Shown here one piece after another: positions 1-5,019 of a stretch of DNA of 6,240 nt. The first letter of the stretch is position 1, and each line of letters opens with the position of its first letter. Made by a program: the position numbers and the translations under genes. Origin of the DNA: Pseudomonadota bacterium (GTDB lineage Bacteria > Pseudomonadota > Gammaproteobacteria > Acidiferrobacterales > UBA6901); assembly GCA_021785795.1 (NCBI GenBank), contig JAJYEK010000203.1:1-6240 (forward strand), written 5' to 3'. The notes beneath the pieces were generated by a model. That model was given only the letters and a program-made list of their open reading frames with translations. It ran no database searches and was not told the origin of the DNA.

Positions 1-20
1 AGACTTAAAGAGACGATGCC

Positions 21-1760
21 ATGAGCCTATCACGACGCGAATTCCTCCAGATGCTGGCGGTGGCCAGCACGGCCGGACTGGCGCTTCCCGGCTGCAGCAA
101 CGAAGGCTGGGTCAAGGGCGGTCGTCCGTCCACGGACCTCTACGACGTGCCGGTATTCGGCAACGTCAGCCTGCTGCATTTCACCGACACGCACGCCCAG
201 GTCCTGCCTGTTTACTTCCGCGAGCCCAACGAGAATATCGGGGTCGGATCACACACCAACAAGCCGCCGCACCTGGTGGGCGAACACTTCCTCAAGTTCT
301 ACGGAATCGATGCGGGAACCCGCCGGGCGTACGCATCCACATATCTCGACTTTACCGAAGCCGCGCGCCGCTATGGCAAGGTAGGGGGGTTCGCCCATCT
401 CGCCACCCTCATCCGGCGCATGCGCGACGCCCGCACCGGCCGTAACCTGCTGCTCGATGGCGGCGATACCTGGCAGGGCTCGGCGACCGCGCTGTGGACC
501 CGGGGACAGGACATGATCGACGCGCAGAAGCTCCTGGGCATCGATATCATGACCGGGCACTGGGAGTTCACCTACGGCGCCGATCGGGTCAAGTACGTGG
601 TCGACCACGACTTCAAGCAGTCCCATATCGAATTCCTTGCCCAGAACGTATTCGACGACACCTGGGGCGATCCGATCTTCAAGCCCTACGTCATACGCGA
701 ACTCAACGGCGTGCCGGTGGCGGTGATCGGGCAGGCGTTCCCGTACACGCCGATCGCCCACCCGCGCTACCTGACACCGGACTGGACCTTCGGCATCCAT
801 GACCACCACATGCAGAAAATGGTGGACAAGGCACGCGCTGAAGGCGCCCAGGTGGTCGTGGTGCTCTCGCACAACGGCATGGATGTCGATCTCAAGATGG
901 CCACGCGTGTGCGCGGGGTGGACGTGATACTCGGCGGGCACACCCACGACGTGGTACCGGCTCCGGTCATCGTCCCGAACGCCGGCGGCCGCACCCTGGT
1001 CATCAATTCCGGAACGAACACGAAATTCCTTTCGGTGCTCGACCTGGAAGTGAAGGGCGGCAAGATGACCGATTATCGCTACCACCTGCTGCCGATTTTC
1101 GCCGACCTGATCGAGCCCGACGCCGCCATGACGGCCCACATCGAACGGTCGCGGGCGCCGTTCAAGGAAAAGCTGGCGGAGAAGCTGGCCGTGACCGACA
1201 GCCTCCTGTACCGGCGCGGCAATTTCAACGGCACCTTCGACCAGGTCATCGTGGATGCCATGCGCGAAGTCCAGGATGCCCCGATTGCCCTGTCGCCGGG
1301 CTTCCGCTGGGGCACGTCGCTGCTGCCGGGCGACACCATCGACATGGAACACCTGATGGACCAGAGCGCGATCACCTATCCGAACACCGACGTGAATGAA
1401 ATGACCGGAGCCGAACTCAAGCAATACCTCGAAGCCGTCGCCGACAATCTGTTCAATCGCGACCCCTACCTGCAGATGGGCGGTGACATGGTGCGTACCG
1501 GCGGCATCCGCTACGCCATGAATCCGACCCGCACCATGGGGCACCGCATTTCCGACCTGGAAGTCAACGGCGTCCCGGTGCGCGCGAACAAGCGCTACAA
1601 GGTGGCGGGATGGGCCAGCGTGGCCAAGCCACTCACGACCCGCCCGATCTGGGAGGTCGTCGCCGAATACCTGCGCGACAAGAAAACTGTGACCATCGAC
1701 CGGCCCGATACGCCGGTGCTCAAGGGCATCGCCGGCAACAAGGGCTACGTGGCGCTCTAA
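21..1760 (+). CDS. soxB: SoxB thiosulfohydrolase (periplasmic Sox sulfur oxidation)
   Basis: The 579-residue protein has the usual SoxB length and is complete at both ends. SoxB is the dimanganese hydrolase that cleaves the terminal sulfone from the S-thiosulfonate carried on the SoxY cysteine, releasing sulfate in the periplasm. It belongs to the 5'-nucleotidase-like metallophosphoesterase superfamily. Visible metal-site motifs are DTH (56-58), GGDTWQG (147-153), SHNG (283-286) and GGHTHD (305-310). The segment TGHWEFTYG (178-186) replaces the GNHE of true 5'-nucleotidases and is the SoxB signature. The N-terminus carries a twin-arginine signal, SRREFLQ (4-10), and a short hydrophobic stretch ending in LPGC (22-25), so export is by Tat and lipidation at C25 is possible. 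The ATG at 21 gives a Tat motif right at the N-terminus, which supports this start; the ribosome site is weak (AAAGAG at 8-13). Only 20 bp precede the gene, so upstream sox genes cannot be seen. The downstream neighbour is convergent. Confidence 0.97.
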   Translation: MSLSRREFLQMLAVASTAGLALPGCSNEGWVKGGRPSTDLYDVPVFGNVSLLHFTDTHAQVLPVYFREPNENIGVGSHTNKPPHLVGEHFLKFYGIDAGTRRAYASTYLDFTEAARRYGKVGGFAHLATLIRRMRDARTGRNLLLDGGDTWQGSATALWTRGQDMIDAQKLLGIDIMTGHWEFTYGADRVKYVVDHDFKQSHIEFLAQNVFDDTWGDPIFKPYVIRELNGVPVAVIGQAFPYTPIAHPRYLTPDWTFGIHDHHMQKMVDKARAEGAQVVVVLSHNGMDVDLKMATRVRGVDVILGGHTHDVVPAPVIVPNAGGRTLVINSGTNTKFLSVLDLEVKGGKMTDYRYHLLPIFADLIEPDAAMTAHIERSRAPFKEKLAEKLAVTDSLLYRRGNFNGTFDQVIVDAMREVQDAPIALSPGFRWGTSLLPGDTIDMEHLMDQSAITYPNTDVNEMTGAELKQYLEAVADNLFNRDPYLQMGGDMVRTGGIRYAMNPTRTMGHRISDLEVNGVPVRANKRYKVAGWASVAKPLTTRPIWEVVAEYLRDKKTVTIDRPDTPVLKGIAGNKGYVAL

Positions 1761-1785
1761 CGGCCGGACGGCTCTCCCTGCTCCT

Positions 1786-1815
1786 GCGTGGGCGACCAGA
1801 ACCGGTTGCCCGCGC
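1786..1815 (+). terminator. Hairpin at the 3' end of soxB, no T-run
   Basis: Arms at 1786-1797 (GCGTGGGCGACC) and 1804-1815 (GGTTGCCCGCGC) pair over 12 positions around a 6-nt loop (AGAACC). Ten are Watson-Crick and two are G-U wobbles when read as plus-strand RNA. On the minus strand the wobbles become A-C mismatches, so the fold favours the soxB transcript. It starts 26 nt after the soxB stop and ends before the convergent thpR stop. No T-tract follows, so this is better read as a 3'-end-stabilising hairpin or part of a factor-dependent terminator than as a classic intrinsic terminator. Confidence 0.5.
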
Positions 1816-1831
1816 AAGCCGGAGTGCGGTT

Positions 1832-2383
1832 CTAGAGGGCCCAGGCCCGGAGCGGGTGGTACTGCGCCCCTTCCGGCCGGGTCTGCGATTCGACGAGGAC
1901 GAACTTTTCCACCGGCCAGGACAGGGGCGCGATGCCTGCGGTACCGGGATTGCGCCCGACATTGCGCGCCACCGTGAGGTGCACGGCGTACGGCCGGCGG
2001 TCCGGGTCAAAGCCGCAGGCACGCACTCCGGATTGCAGCGCCGCCACCAGGTCCAGCAGGGCCTGCGGCGGGCGGGTACACCCCAGCCACAACACGCGCG
2101 GCTTCGCCCAGTAGCCGGCGACATCGAATTCCAGGTTGAATGTTCCGGTCCGGACCGCTGTGGCGGCCGCTTCGAGGCAGCGGCGCCGGTCCGCGTCGAC
2201 CGGACCCAGAAAGGCAAGCGTGAGGTGCAGGTTTTCCGGCGTCACCAGCCTGCCGTTGCCGCGCGCGAGCGCGGTGCGCGCCAGGGCATGGATGCGGTGC
2301 TGCAGGGATGCGTCCGGCCAGACCGCGAAAAACAGGCGCTGCACGGACGGCCTTCCGGAATCGGCGTCTGCCGGCGACGCCAT
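1832..2383 (-). CDS. thpR: RNA 2',3'-cyclic phosphodiesterase (LigT/ThpR, 2H family)
   Basis: The protein is 183 residues from the ATG at 2383. It is a two-histidine (2H) phosphoesterase of the LigT/ThpR family, which opens RNA 2',3'-cyclic phosphates to 2'-phosphates and was first described as a 2'-5' RNA ligase acting on tRNA half-molecules. Both HxTx catalytic motifs are present: HLTL (53-56, in NLHLTLAFLG) and HLTV (135-138). The family normally begins at or near RLFFA, here residues 16-20, so the first 13 residues look extra. An in-frame GTG at 2344-2342 (residue 14) has GGAAGG six bases ahead of it on the minus strand and gives a family-like N-terminus of 170 residues. The ATG at 2383 lacks a clear ribosome site. 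The gene follows htpX on the same strand, 7 bp after its stop (46 bp if the GTG is used), so the two are probably co-transcribed. The product is cytoplasmic; its physiological RNA substrate is unknown. Confidence 0.9.
   Translation of the reverse strand: MASPADADSGRPSVQRLFFAVWPDASLQHRIHALARTALARGNGRLVTPENLHLTLAFLGPVDADRRRCLEAAATAVRTGTFNLEFDVAGYWAKPRVLWLGCTRPPQALLDLVAALQSGVRACGFDPDRRPYAVHLTVARNVGRNPGTAGIAPLSWPVEKFVLVESQTRPEGAQYHPLRAWAL
2342..2358 (-). promoter_or_regulatory. Alternative thpR start: GTG with GGAAGG ribosome site
   Basis: On the minus strand GGAAGG, then six bases (CCGTCC), leads into GTG at 2344-2342, in frame with thpR. The ATG at 2383 has no comparable purine-rich site. The resulting N-terminus (V-Q-RLFFAVWP) fits the family, so this may be the real translation start. 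Confidence 0.5.
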
Positions 2384-2390
2384 CGCAGTT

Positions 2391-3272
2391 CTAGACGTGA
2401 CCCTGCAGTGCCGCGATCCGTTCGTCGAGCGGCGGGTGGGACATGAACAGGCGCGCCAGGCCCTGTCCGATCCCGCCCGAAATCCCGAACGCGGCCATCT
2501 GCTGCGGCAGGTGGGCCTCCTCGGCTCCGAGCTTCAGGCGCTGCAGCGCGGCGATCATGTTCTGAGCGCCTGCGAGGCGGGCACCGCCGGCATCGGCACG
2601 AAACTCCCGGTGGCGGCTGAACCACATGACGATGATGGTCGCGAACACCCCCAGCACCAGCTGCGCCACGATGCTCACGATGAAGAATCCGGGCCCGCTC
2701 TCGTGGTCGCGCTGGAATACCGCCCGGTCTACGGCGTAGCCGATGATGCGCGAAATGGCGATGACGAAGGTGTTCAGCACGCCCTGGATGAGCGCCAGTG
2801 TGACCATGTCGCCATTGGCCACATGCGTGATTTCATGGCCCAATACCGCCTCGATCTCGTCCCGCCGCATGCTAGCGAGCAGGCCCGTGCTGACCGCCAC
2901 CATCGCGTGGTCGCGGCTCATGCCGGTGGCGAAGGCATTCATGTCCGGGGATTCGTAGACGGCCACCTCCGGCATGCCAATGCCGGCCCGCTGGGCATGG
3001 TGCCGGATCGTATCGAGGAGCCAGGCCTCCGACGCGTTGCGCGGCTGTTCGATCACCTGGGCGCCGGTCATGGTCTTGGCGGACCACTTTGAGATGGCGA
3101 GCGAAATGAACGACCCGCCCATGCCGATGACCGCCGCCAGCACCAGGACAGCGTTCATGTCGAGCCCGCCATTGGCCTTGAGCAGCCCGTCCAGGCCGAG
3201 CAGCCGGAAGGAAACGCTCAGGACCAGCAATACAGCGAGATTGGTCGCCAAAAACAGAAGAATACGCTTCAT
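2391..3272 (-). CDS. htpX: HtpX, membrane-bound zinc metalloprotease (M48B)
   Basis: The 293-residue protein has the same length as the E. coli protease. HtpX is an inner-membrane M48 metalloprotease whose active site faces the cytoplasm. It works with FtsH in degrading misfolded membrane proteins. The zinc site HEITH is at 146-150, and the third ligand is expected to be the glutamate of REFRAD (222-227). The C-terminal SHPPLDERI (278-286) is a family hallmark. Hydrophobic segments lie at about 4-21, 40-60, 158-180 and 195-217, matching the four-segment plan with two N-terminal helices before the protease domain and two after HEITH. The ATG at 3272 places a short KR before the first helix, as in the family; the ribosome site is weak. 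The gene is probably the first of a two-gene unit with thpR. It is divergent from the CBS gene and has a promoter-like sequence with heat-shock features upstream. Confidence 0.97.
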   Translation of the reverse strand: MKRILLFLATNLAVLLVLSVSFRLLGLDGLLKANGGLDMNAVLVLAAVIGMGGSFISLAISKWSAKTMTGAQVIEQPRNASEAWLLDTIRHHAQRAGIGMPEVAVYESPDMNAFATGMSRDHAMVAVSTGLLASMRRDEIEAVLGHEITHVANGDMVTLALIQGVLNTFVIAISRIIGYAVDRAVFQRDHESGPGFFIVSIVAQLVLGVFATIIVMWFSRHREFRADAGGARLAGAQNMIAALQRLKLGAEEAHLPQQMAAFGISGGIGQGLARLFMSHPPLDERIAALQGHV

Positions 3273-3315
3273 AGCTCGGTACTACCCCGATATCAAAGCC
3301 GGGTTGTGTGGATCC

Positions 3316-3345
3316 TATATAAGGGCGCCCATGGGGCACTTCAAG
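3316..3345 (-). promoter_or_regulatory. htpX promoter, readable as sigma70 or sigma32 type
   Basis: On the minus strand TTGAAG (3344-3339), 17 bp, then TATATA (3321-3316) makes a fair sigma70 promoter ending 43 bp before the htpX ATG. The same bases also read as CTTGAA (3345-3340), 13 bp, then GCCCTTAT (3326-3319). This matches the sigma32 -35 core and optimal spacing, with a partial match to CCCCATNT. E. coli htpX is a heat-shock gene, so the second reading is biologically reasonable. It remains a pattern match, not a measured start site. Confidence 0.55.
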
Positions 3346-3394
3346 CCTGCCGGCCAGATTGACCCAACGCACAGGAATGTCGCGGCTTTTGCGG

Positions 3395-3400
3395 TATAGT
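3395..3400 (+). promoter_or_regulatory. Candidate -10 element for the CBS-domain gene
   Basis: TATAGT lies 65 bp upstream of the CBS gene ATG in the divergent intergenic region. No good -35 box sits 16-18 bp upstream (the bases there are around CAGGAAT). TTGACC at 3359-3364 is too far away, with about 30 bp between. If this is the promoter it is weak or activator-dependent. Confidence 0.35.
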
Positions 3401-3453
3401 GGATCCGAGTCCGCCGGCCACGGCCGCGGGTCAGGGCCGGAAACCACGGAACC

Positions 3454-3460
3454 AAGGAGG
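3454..3460 (+). promoter_or_regulatory. Strong ribosome binding site of the CBS-domain gene
   Basis: AAGGAGG, a near-perfect Shine-Dalgarno sequence, ends five bases before the ATG at 3466. It fixes the start of the CBS gene and is the strongest ribosome site in the window. Confidence 0.85.
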
Positions 3461-3465
3461 CGGTT

Positions 3466-3915
3466 ATGCCCATAGGGGAAATCTGCAATCGCGAAGTGGT
3501 GTTCGTCGGGCGTGACGACACCGTCCAGGAGGCGGCCCGGCTCATGCGCCAGCACCATGTCGGCGATCTGGTGGTCGCGGAGGACCGGGGCGGCGTGCGC
3601 TATCCGGTCGGAATGCTGACCGACCGCGACCTCGTCGTCGAGGTGCTGGCCGCCGGCGTCGACATCGACACGGTCAGCGTCGGTGACATCATGAGCACGG
3701 ATCCGGCCGTCGCCCGCGAGTCTGACGGCATCTACGATACGATCCAGCGCATGCGGGCCAGGGCGGTGCGGCGCATCCCGGTGGTGGGCGGGCACGGCGA
3801 ACTGGTCGGGATCGTGGCGGTCGACGACCTGCTCGAGCTGCTGGCCGACGAAATCATGGGTCTGGCGGCGCTGGCGGGACGCGAGCAGGCGCATGAGCGC
3901 CGGGCACGGCGATAG
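3466..3915 (+). CDS. Stand-alone CBS-pair (Bateman module) protein
   Basis: The 149-residue soluble protein consists almost entirely of two CBS domains, at about residues 5-63 and 71-130, with a short Arg-rich tail. CBS pairs bind adenine nucleotides (AMP, ADP, ATP, SAM) and act as energy or ionic sensors, usually regulating a partner. The first repeat has an intact nucleotide-binding signature, GMLTDRD (49-55), with T52 and D55 in the ribose-contact positions. The second has GIVAVDD (115-121), keeping the aspartate but with alanine where Ser/Thr is expected, so the two sites may not bind equally. No catalytic domain, signal peptide or membrane segment is present. The start is set by the strong AAGGAGG. 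The gene is divergent from htpX and 211 bp upstream of phosphoribulokinase on the same strand. A regulatory link to that AMP-sensitive enzyme is conceivable but is only inferred from position. Confidence 0.9.
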   Translation: MPIGEICNREVVFVGRDDTVQEAARLMRQHHVGDLVVAEDRGGVRYPVGMLTDRDLVVEVLAAGVDIDTVSVGDIMSTDPAVARESDGIYDTIQRMRARAVRRIPVVGGHGELVGIVAVDDLLELLADEIMGLAALAGREQAHERRARR

Positions 3916-3935
3916 TGCGGATCGGCTGCTTTTAG

Positions 3936-3944
3936 TGGCATAAT
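3936..3944 (+). promoter_or_regulatory. Candidate extended -10 promoter for phosphoribulokinase
   Basis: TG-G-CATAAT at 3936-3944 fits an extended -10 (TGnTATAAT) with one mismatch. No clear -35 is visible 16-18 bp upstream, which is tolerable for extended -10 promoters. It is flanked by an inverted repeat, CGGCT (3923-3927) and AGCCG (3945-3949). Transcription from here would give a leader of about 175 nt before the phosphoribulokinase ATG. Confidence 0.5.
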
Positions 3945-4036
3945 AGCCGCTTACAGAGTACCGGTCTGGACCCAAACCGGATCGCTGCCGAGCACCTGCG
4001 GCATCGCTCATCGCTTTCCTGAAGCCGGATCAAGCG

Positions 4037-4061
4037 CCCGGAAGCGCTGGTGCGCACCGGG
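4037..4061 (+). other. Hairpin in the phosphoribulokinase leader
   Basis: The outer stem CCGGG/CCCGG (4037-4041 with 4057-4061) and inner stem GCGC/GCGC (4044-4047 with 4052-4055) enclose a TGGT loop, with a small internal bulge (AA opposite A). No T-run follows, so it does not look like an attenuator terminator. Confidence 0.45.
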
Positions 4062-4079
4062 AAGGCACGCGTGCGGTCC

Positions 4080-4093
4080 GGTTTGCGCAAACC
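4080..4093 (+). promoter_or_regulatory. 14-bp perfect palindrome upstream of phosphoribulokinase
   Basis: GGTTTGCGCAAACC is perfectly self-complementary and ends 33 bp before the ATG. It is of the size and symmetry of a dimeric repressor or activator operator, but it lies well downstream of the candidate -10 at 3939. A perfect 14-bp palindrome is expected roughly once in 16 kb of random sequence, so the intergenic position makes it suggestive only. Confidence 0.35.
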
Positions 4094-4112
4094 CGAAACA
4101 TTTGAGAGAGCG

Positions 4113-4119
4113 TAAGGAA
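4113..4119 (+). promoter_or_regulatory. Ribosome binding site of phosphoribulokinase
   Basis: TAAGGAA sits eight bases (counted from the AAGGA core) before the ATG at 4127 and supports that start. It lies outside the hairpins of the leader, in an A-rich, probably unpaired stretch. Confidence 0.7.
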
Positions 4120-4126
4120 TAACAGC

Positions 4127-4999
4127 ATGTCCAAGAAGCATCCGATCATCGCGGTGACGGGTTCCTCCGGGGCCGGCACCACCACGGTAAAGCACGCGTT
4201 TGGCGATATCTTCCGGCGCGAGGGCGTCAATGCGGCGGTCGTCGAAGGTGACAGCTTTCATCGCTACAACCGCGCTGAAATGAAGGAGGCAATCAAGACG
4301 GCATCGGCTGCCGGCAAGAATCTGAGCCACTTCGGCCCGGACGCCAACATCTTCGACAAGCTCGAGCAGCTTTTCCGGGAATACGGGGAGACCGGAAGCG
4401 GCAAGATCCGCCTGTACCTGCACGATCACAACGAGGCGGCGCCGTACCATCAGGAACCGGGCACGTTCACGCCCTGGACGCCGATTCCGCCGGGCTCGGA
4501 TCTGCTGTTCTATGAAGGCCTGCACGGCGGCGTCACCGACGGAGCCGTGGATGTCGCCAAGTGGGTGGACCTGCTGATCGGCGTGGTGCCTATCGTAAAC
4601 CTCGAGTGGATCCAGAAAATCCACCGCGATACCGCGCAGCGCGGCTACACCGCTGAGGCCGTGACCGACACCATACTGCGCCGCATGCACGATTACGTGC
4701 ATTACATCACGCCGCAGTTCTCGCGTACGCACATCAATTTCCAGCGCGTTCCGCTGGTGGACACGTCCAACCCCTTCATCGCGCGGGACATCCCGACACC
4801 GACCGAGAGCCTCATCGTCATCCGGTTCCGCGAGGCGCGCAAGCAGAACTTCCCGTACCTGCTGCAGATGATCGACGGCTCCTTCATGTCGCGCCCGAAT
4901 ACGATCGTGGTGCCGGGCGGCAAGATGGGATTCGCCATGGAGATCATACTGACCCCCATGATCCACATCATGCTGGAAAGCAAACGCCACGCCAAGTAG
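4127..4999 (+). CDS. prk: Phosphoribulokinase, bacterial (class I, octameric) type
   Basis: The 290-residue enzyme phosphorylates ribulose-5-phosphate with ATP to ribulose-1,5-bisphosphate, the RuBisCO substrate, in the cytoplasm. The P-loop is GSSGAGTTT (12-20). Expected catalytic and substrate residues are present: D42, H45 and R49 in GDSFHRYNR, E130 in FYEGLHGG, and K164, R167, D168 and R172 in WIQKIHRDTAQRG. Length and sequence match the proteobacterial class, which in characterised members is activated by NADH and inhibited by AMP. The protein has no cysteine at all, which excludes the disulfide control used by plant and cyanobacterial enzymes. Non-autotrophs such as E. coli carry a close homologue (PrkB), so the gene alone does not prove CO2 fixation; soxB nearby makes an autotrophic role likely. 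No RuBisCO or other Calvin-cycle gene is in the window. The gene has its own promoter-like sequence and a long leader, and converges on the radical SAM gene with a 20-bp gap. Confidence 0.96.
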   Translation: MSKKHPIIAVTGSSGAGTTTVKHAFGDIFRREGVNAAVVEGDSFHRYNRAEMKEAIKTASAAGKNLSHFGPDANIFDKLEQLFREYGETGSGKIRLYLHDHNEAAPYHQEPGTFTPWTPIPPGSDLLFYEGLHGGVTDGAVDVAKWVDLLIGVVPIVNLEWIQKIHRDTAQRGYTAEAVTDTILRRMHDYVHYITPQFSRTHINFQRVPLVDTSNPFIARDIPTPTESLIVIRFREARKQNFPYLLQMIDGSFMSRPNTIVVPGGKMGFAMEIILTPMIHIMLESKRHAK

Positions 5000-5019
5000 G
5001 CGCCGGCGCGCCCGAACCG

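Larger units (their letters stand above)
3951..4126 (+). other. Long hairpin-rich untranslated leader before phosphoribulokinase
   Basis: This stretch contains no ATG until the phosphoribulokinase start, so no ATG-initiated leader peptide exists. Local stems seen are CCGGT/ACCGG (3961-3965 with 3976-3980), TGCCG/CGGCA (3986-3990 with 3999-4003), and a compact hairpin CCCGG-aa-GCGC-TGGT-GCGC-a-CCGGG (4037-4061). Two palindromes, GCACGCGTGC (4065-4074) and GGTTTGCGCAAACC (4080-4093), follow. AAACCGGA (3974-3981) is also perfectly complementary to TCCGGTTT (4077-4084), which would compete with both the first stem and the last palindrome. I do not recognise a known riboswitch class. The elements could be RNA structures, protein-binding sites on DNA, or partly chance in GC-rich sequence. 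Confidence 0.4.

Noticed and set aside
1..20. A TAA at 6-8 as the possible stop of an upstream sox gene
   Set aside because: Eight bases cannot show which frame was coding, so no partial gene is claimed.
249..1817. A 522-codon open frame on the minus strand across soxB
   Set aside because: It is fully antisense to a clear SoxB gene, is rich in His/Arg/Val/Gly as expected for a reverse frame of GC-rich coding DNA, and shows no recognisable domain.
1610..3092. Two long plus-strand frames (1610-2446 and 2136-3092) opposite thpR and htpX
   Set aside because: They are shadows of real minus-strand genes with HxTx and HEITH motifs, and neither has a ribosome site or a domain.
3359..3400. TTGACC (3359-3364) paired with TATAGT (3395-3400) as one sigma70 promoter
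   Set aside because: The spacer is 30 bp, far from the 16-18 bp needed.
2872..4011. A 379-codon minus-strand frame across the CBS gene, the divergent promoter region and part of htpX
   Set aside because: It overlaps two well-supported genes in other frames, and its C-terminal part is only the shifted frame of htpX. No domain is visible.
3932..4990. A 352-codon minus-strand frame across phosphoribulokinase
   Set aside because: It is the antisense shadow of a gene with all catalytic motifs, and its composition is typical of a reverse frame.
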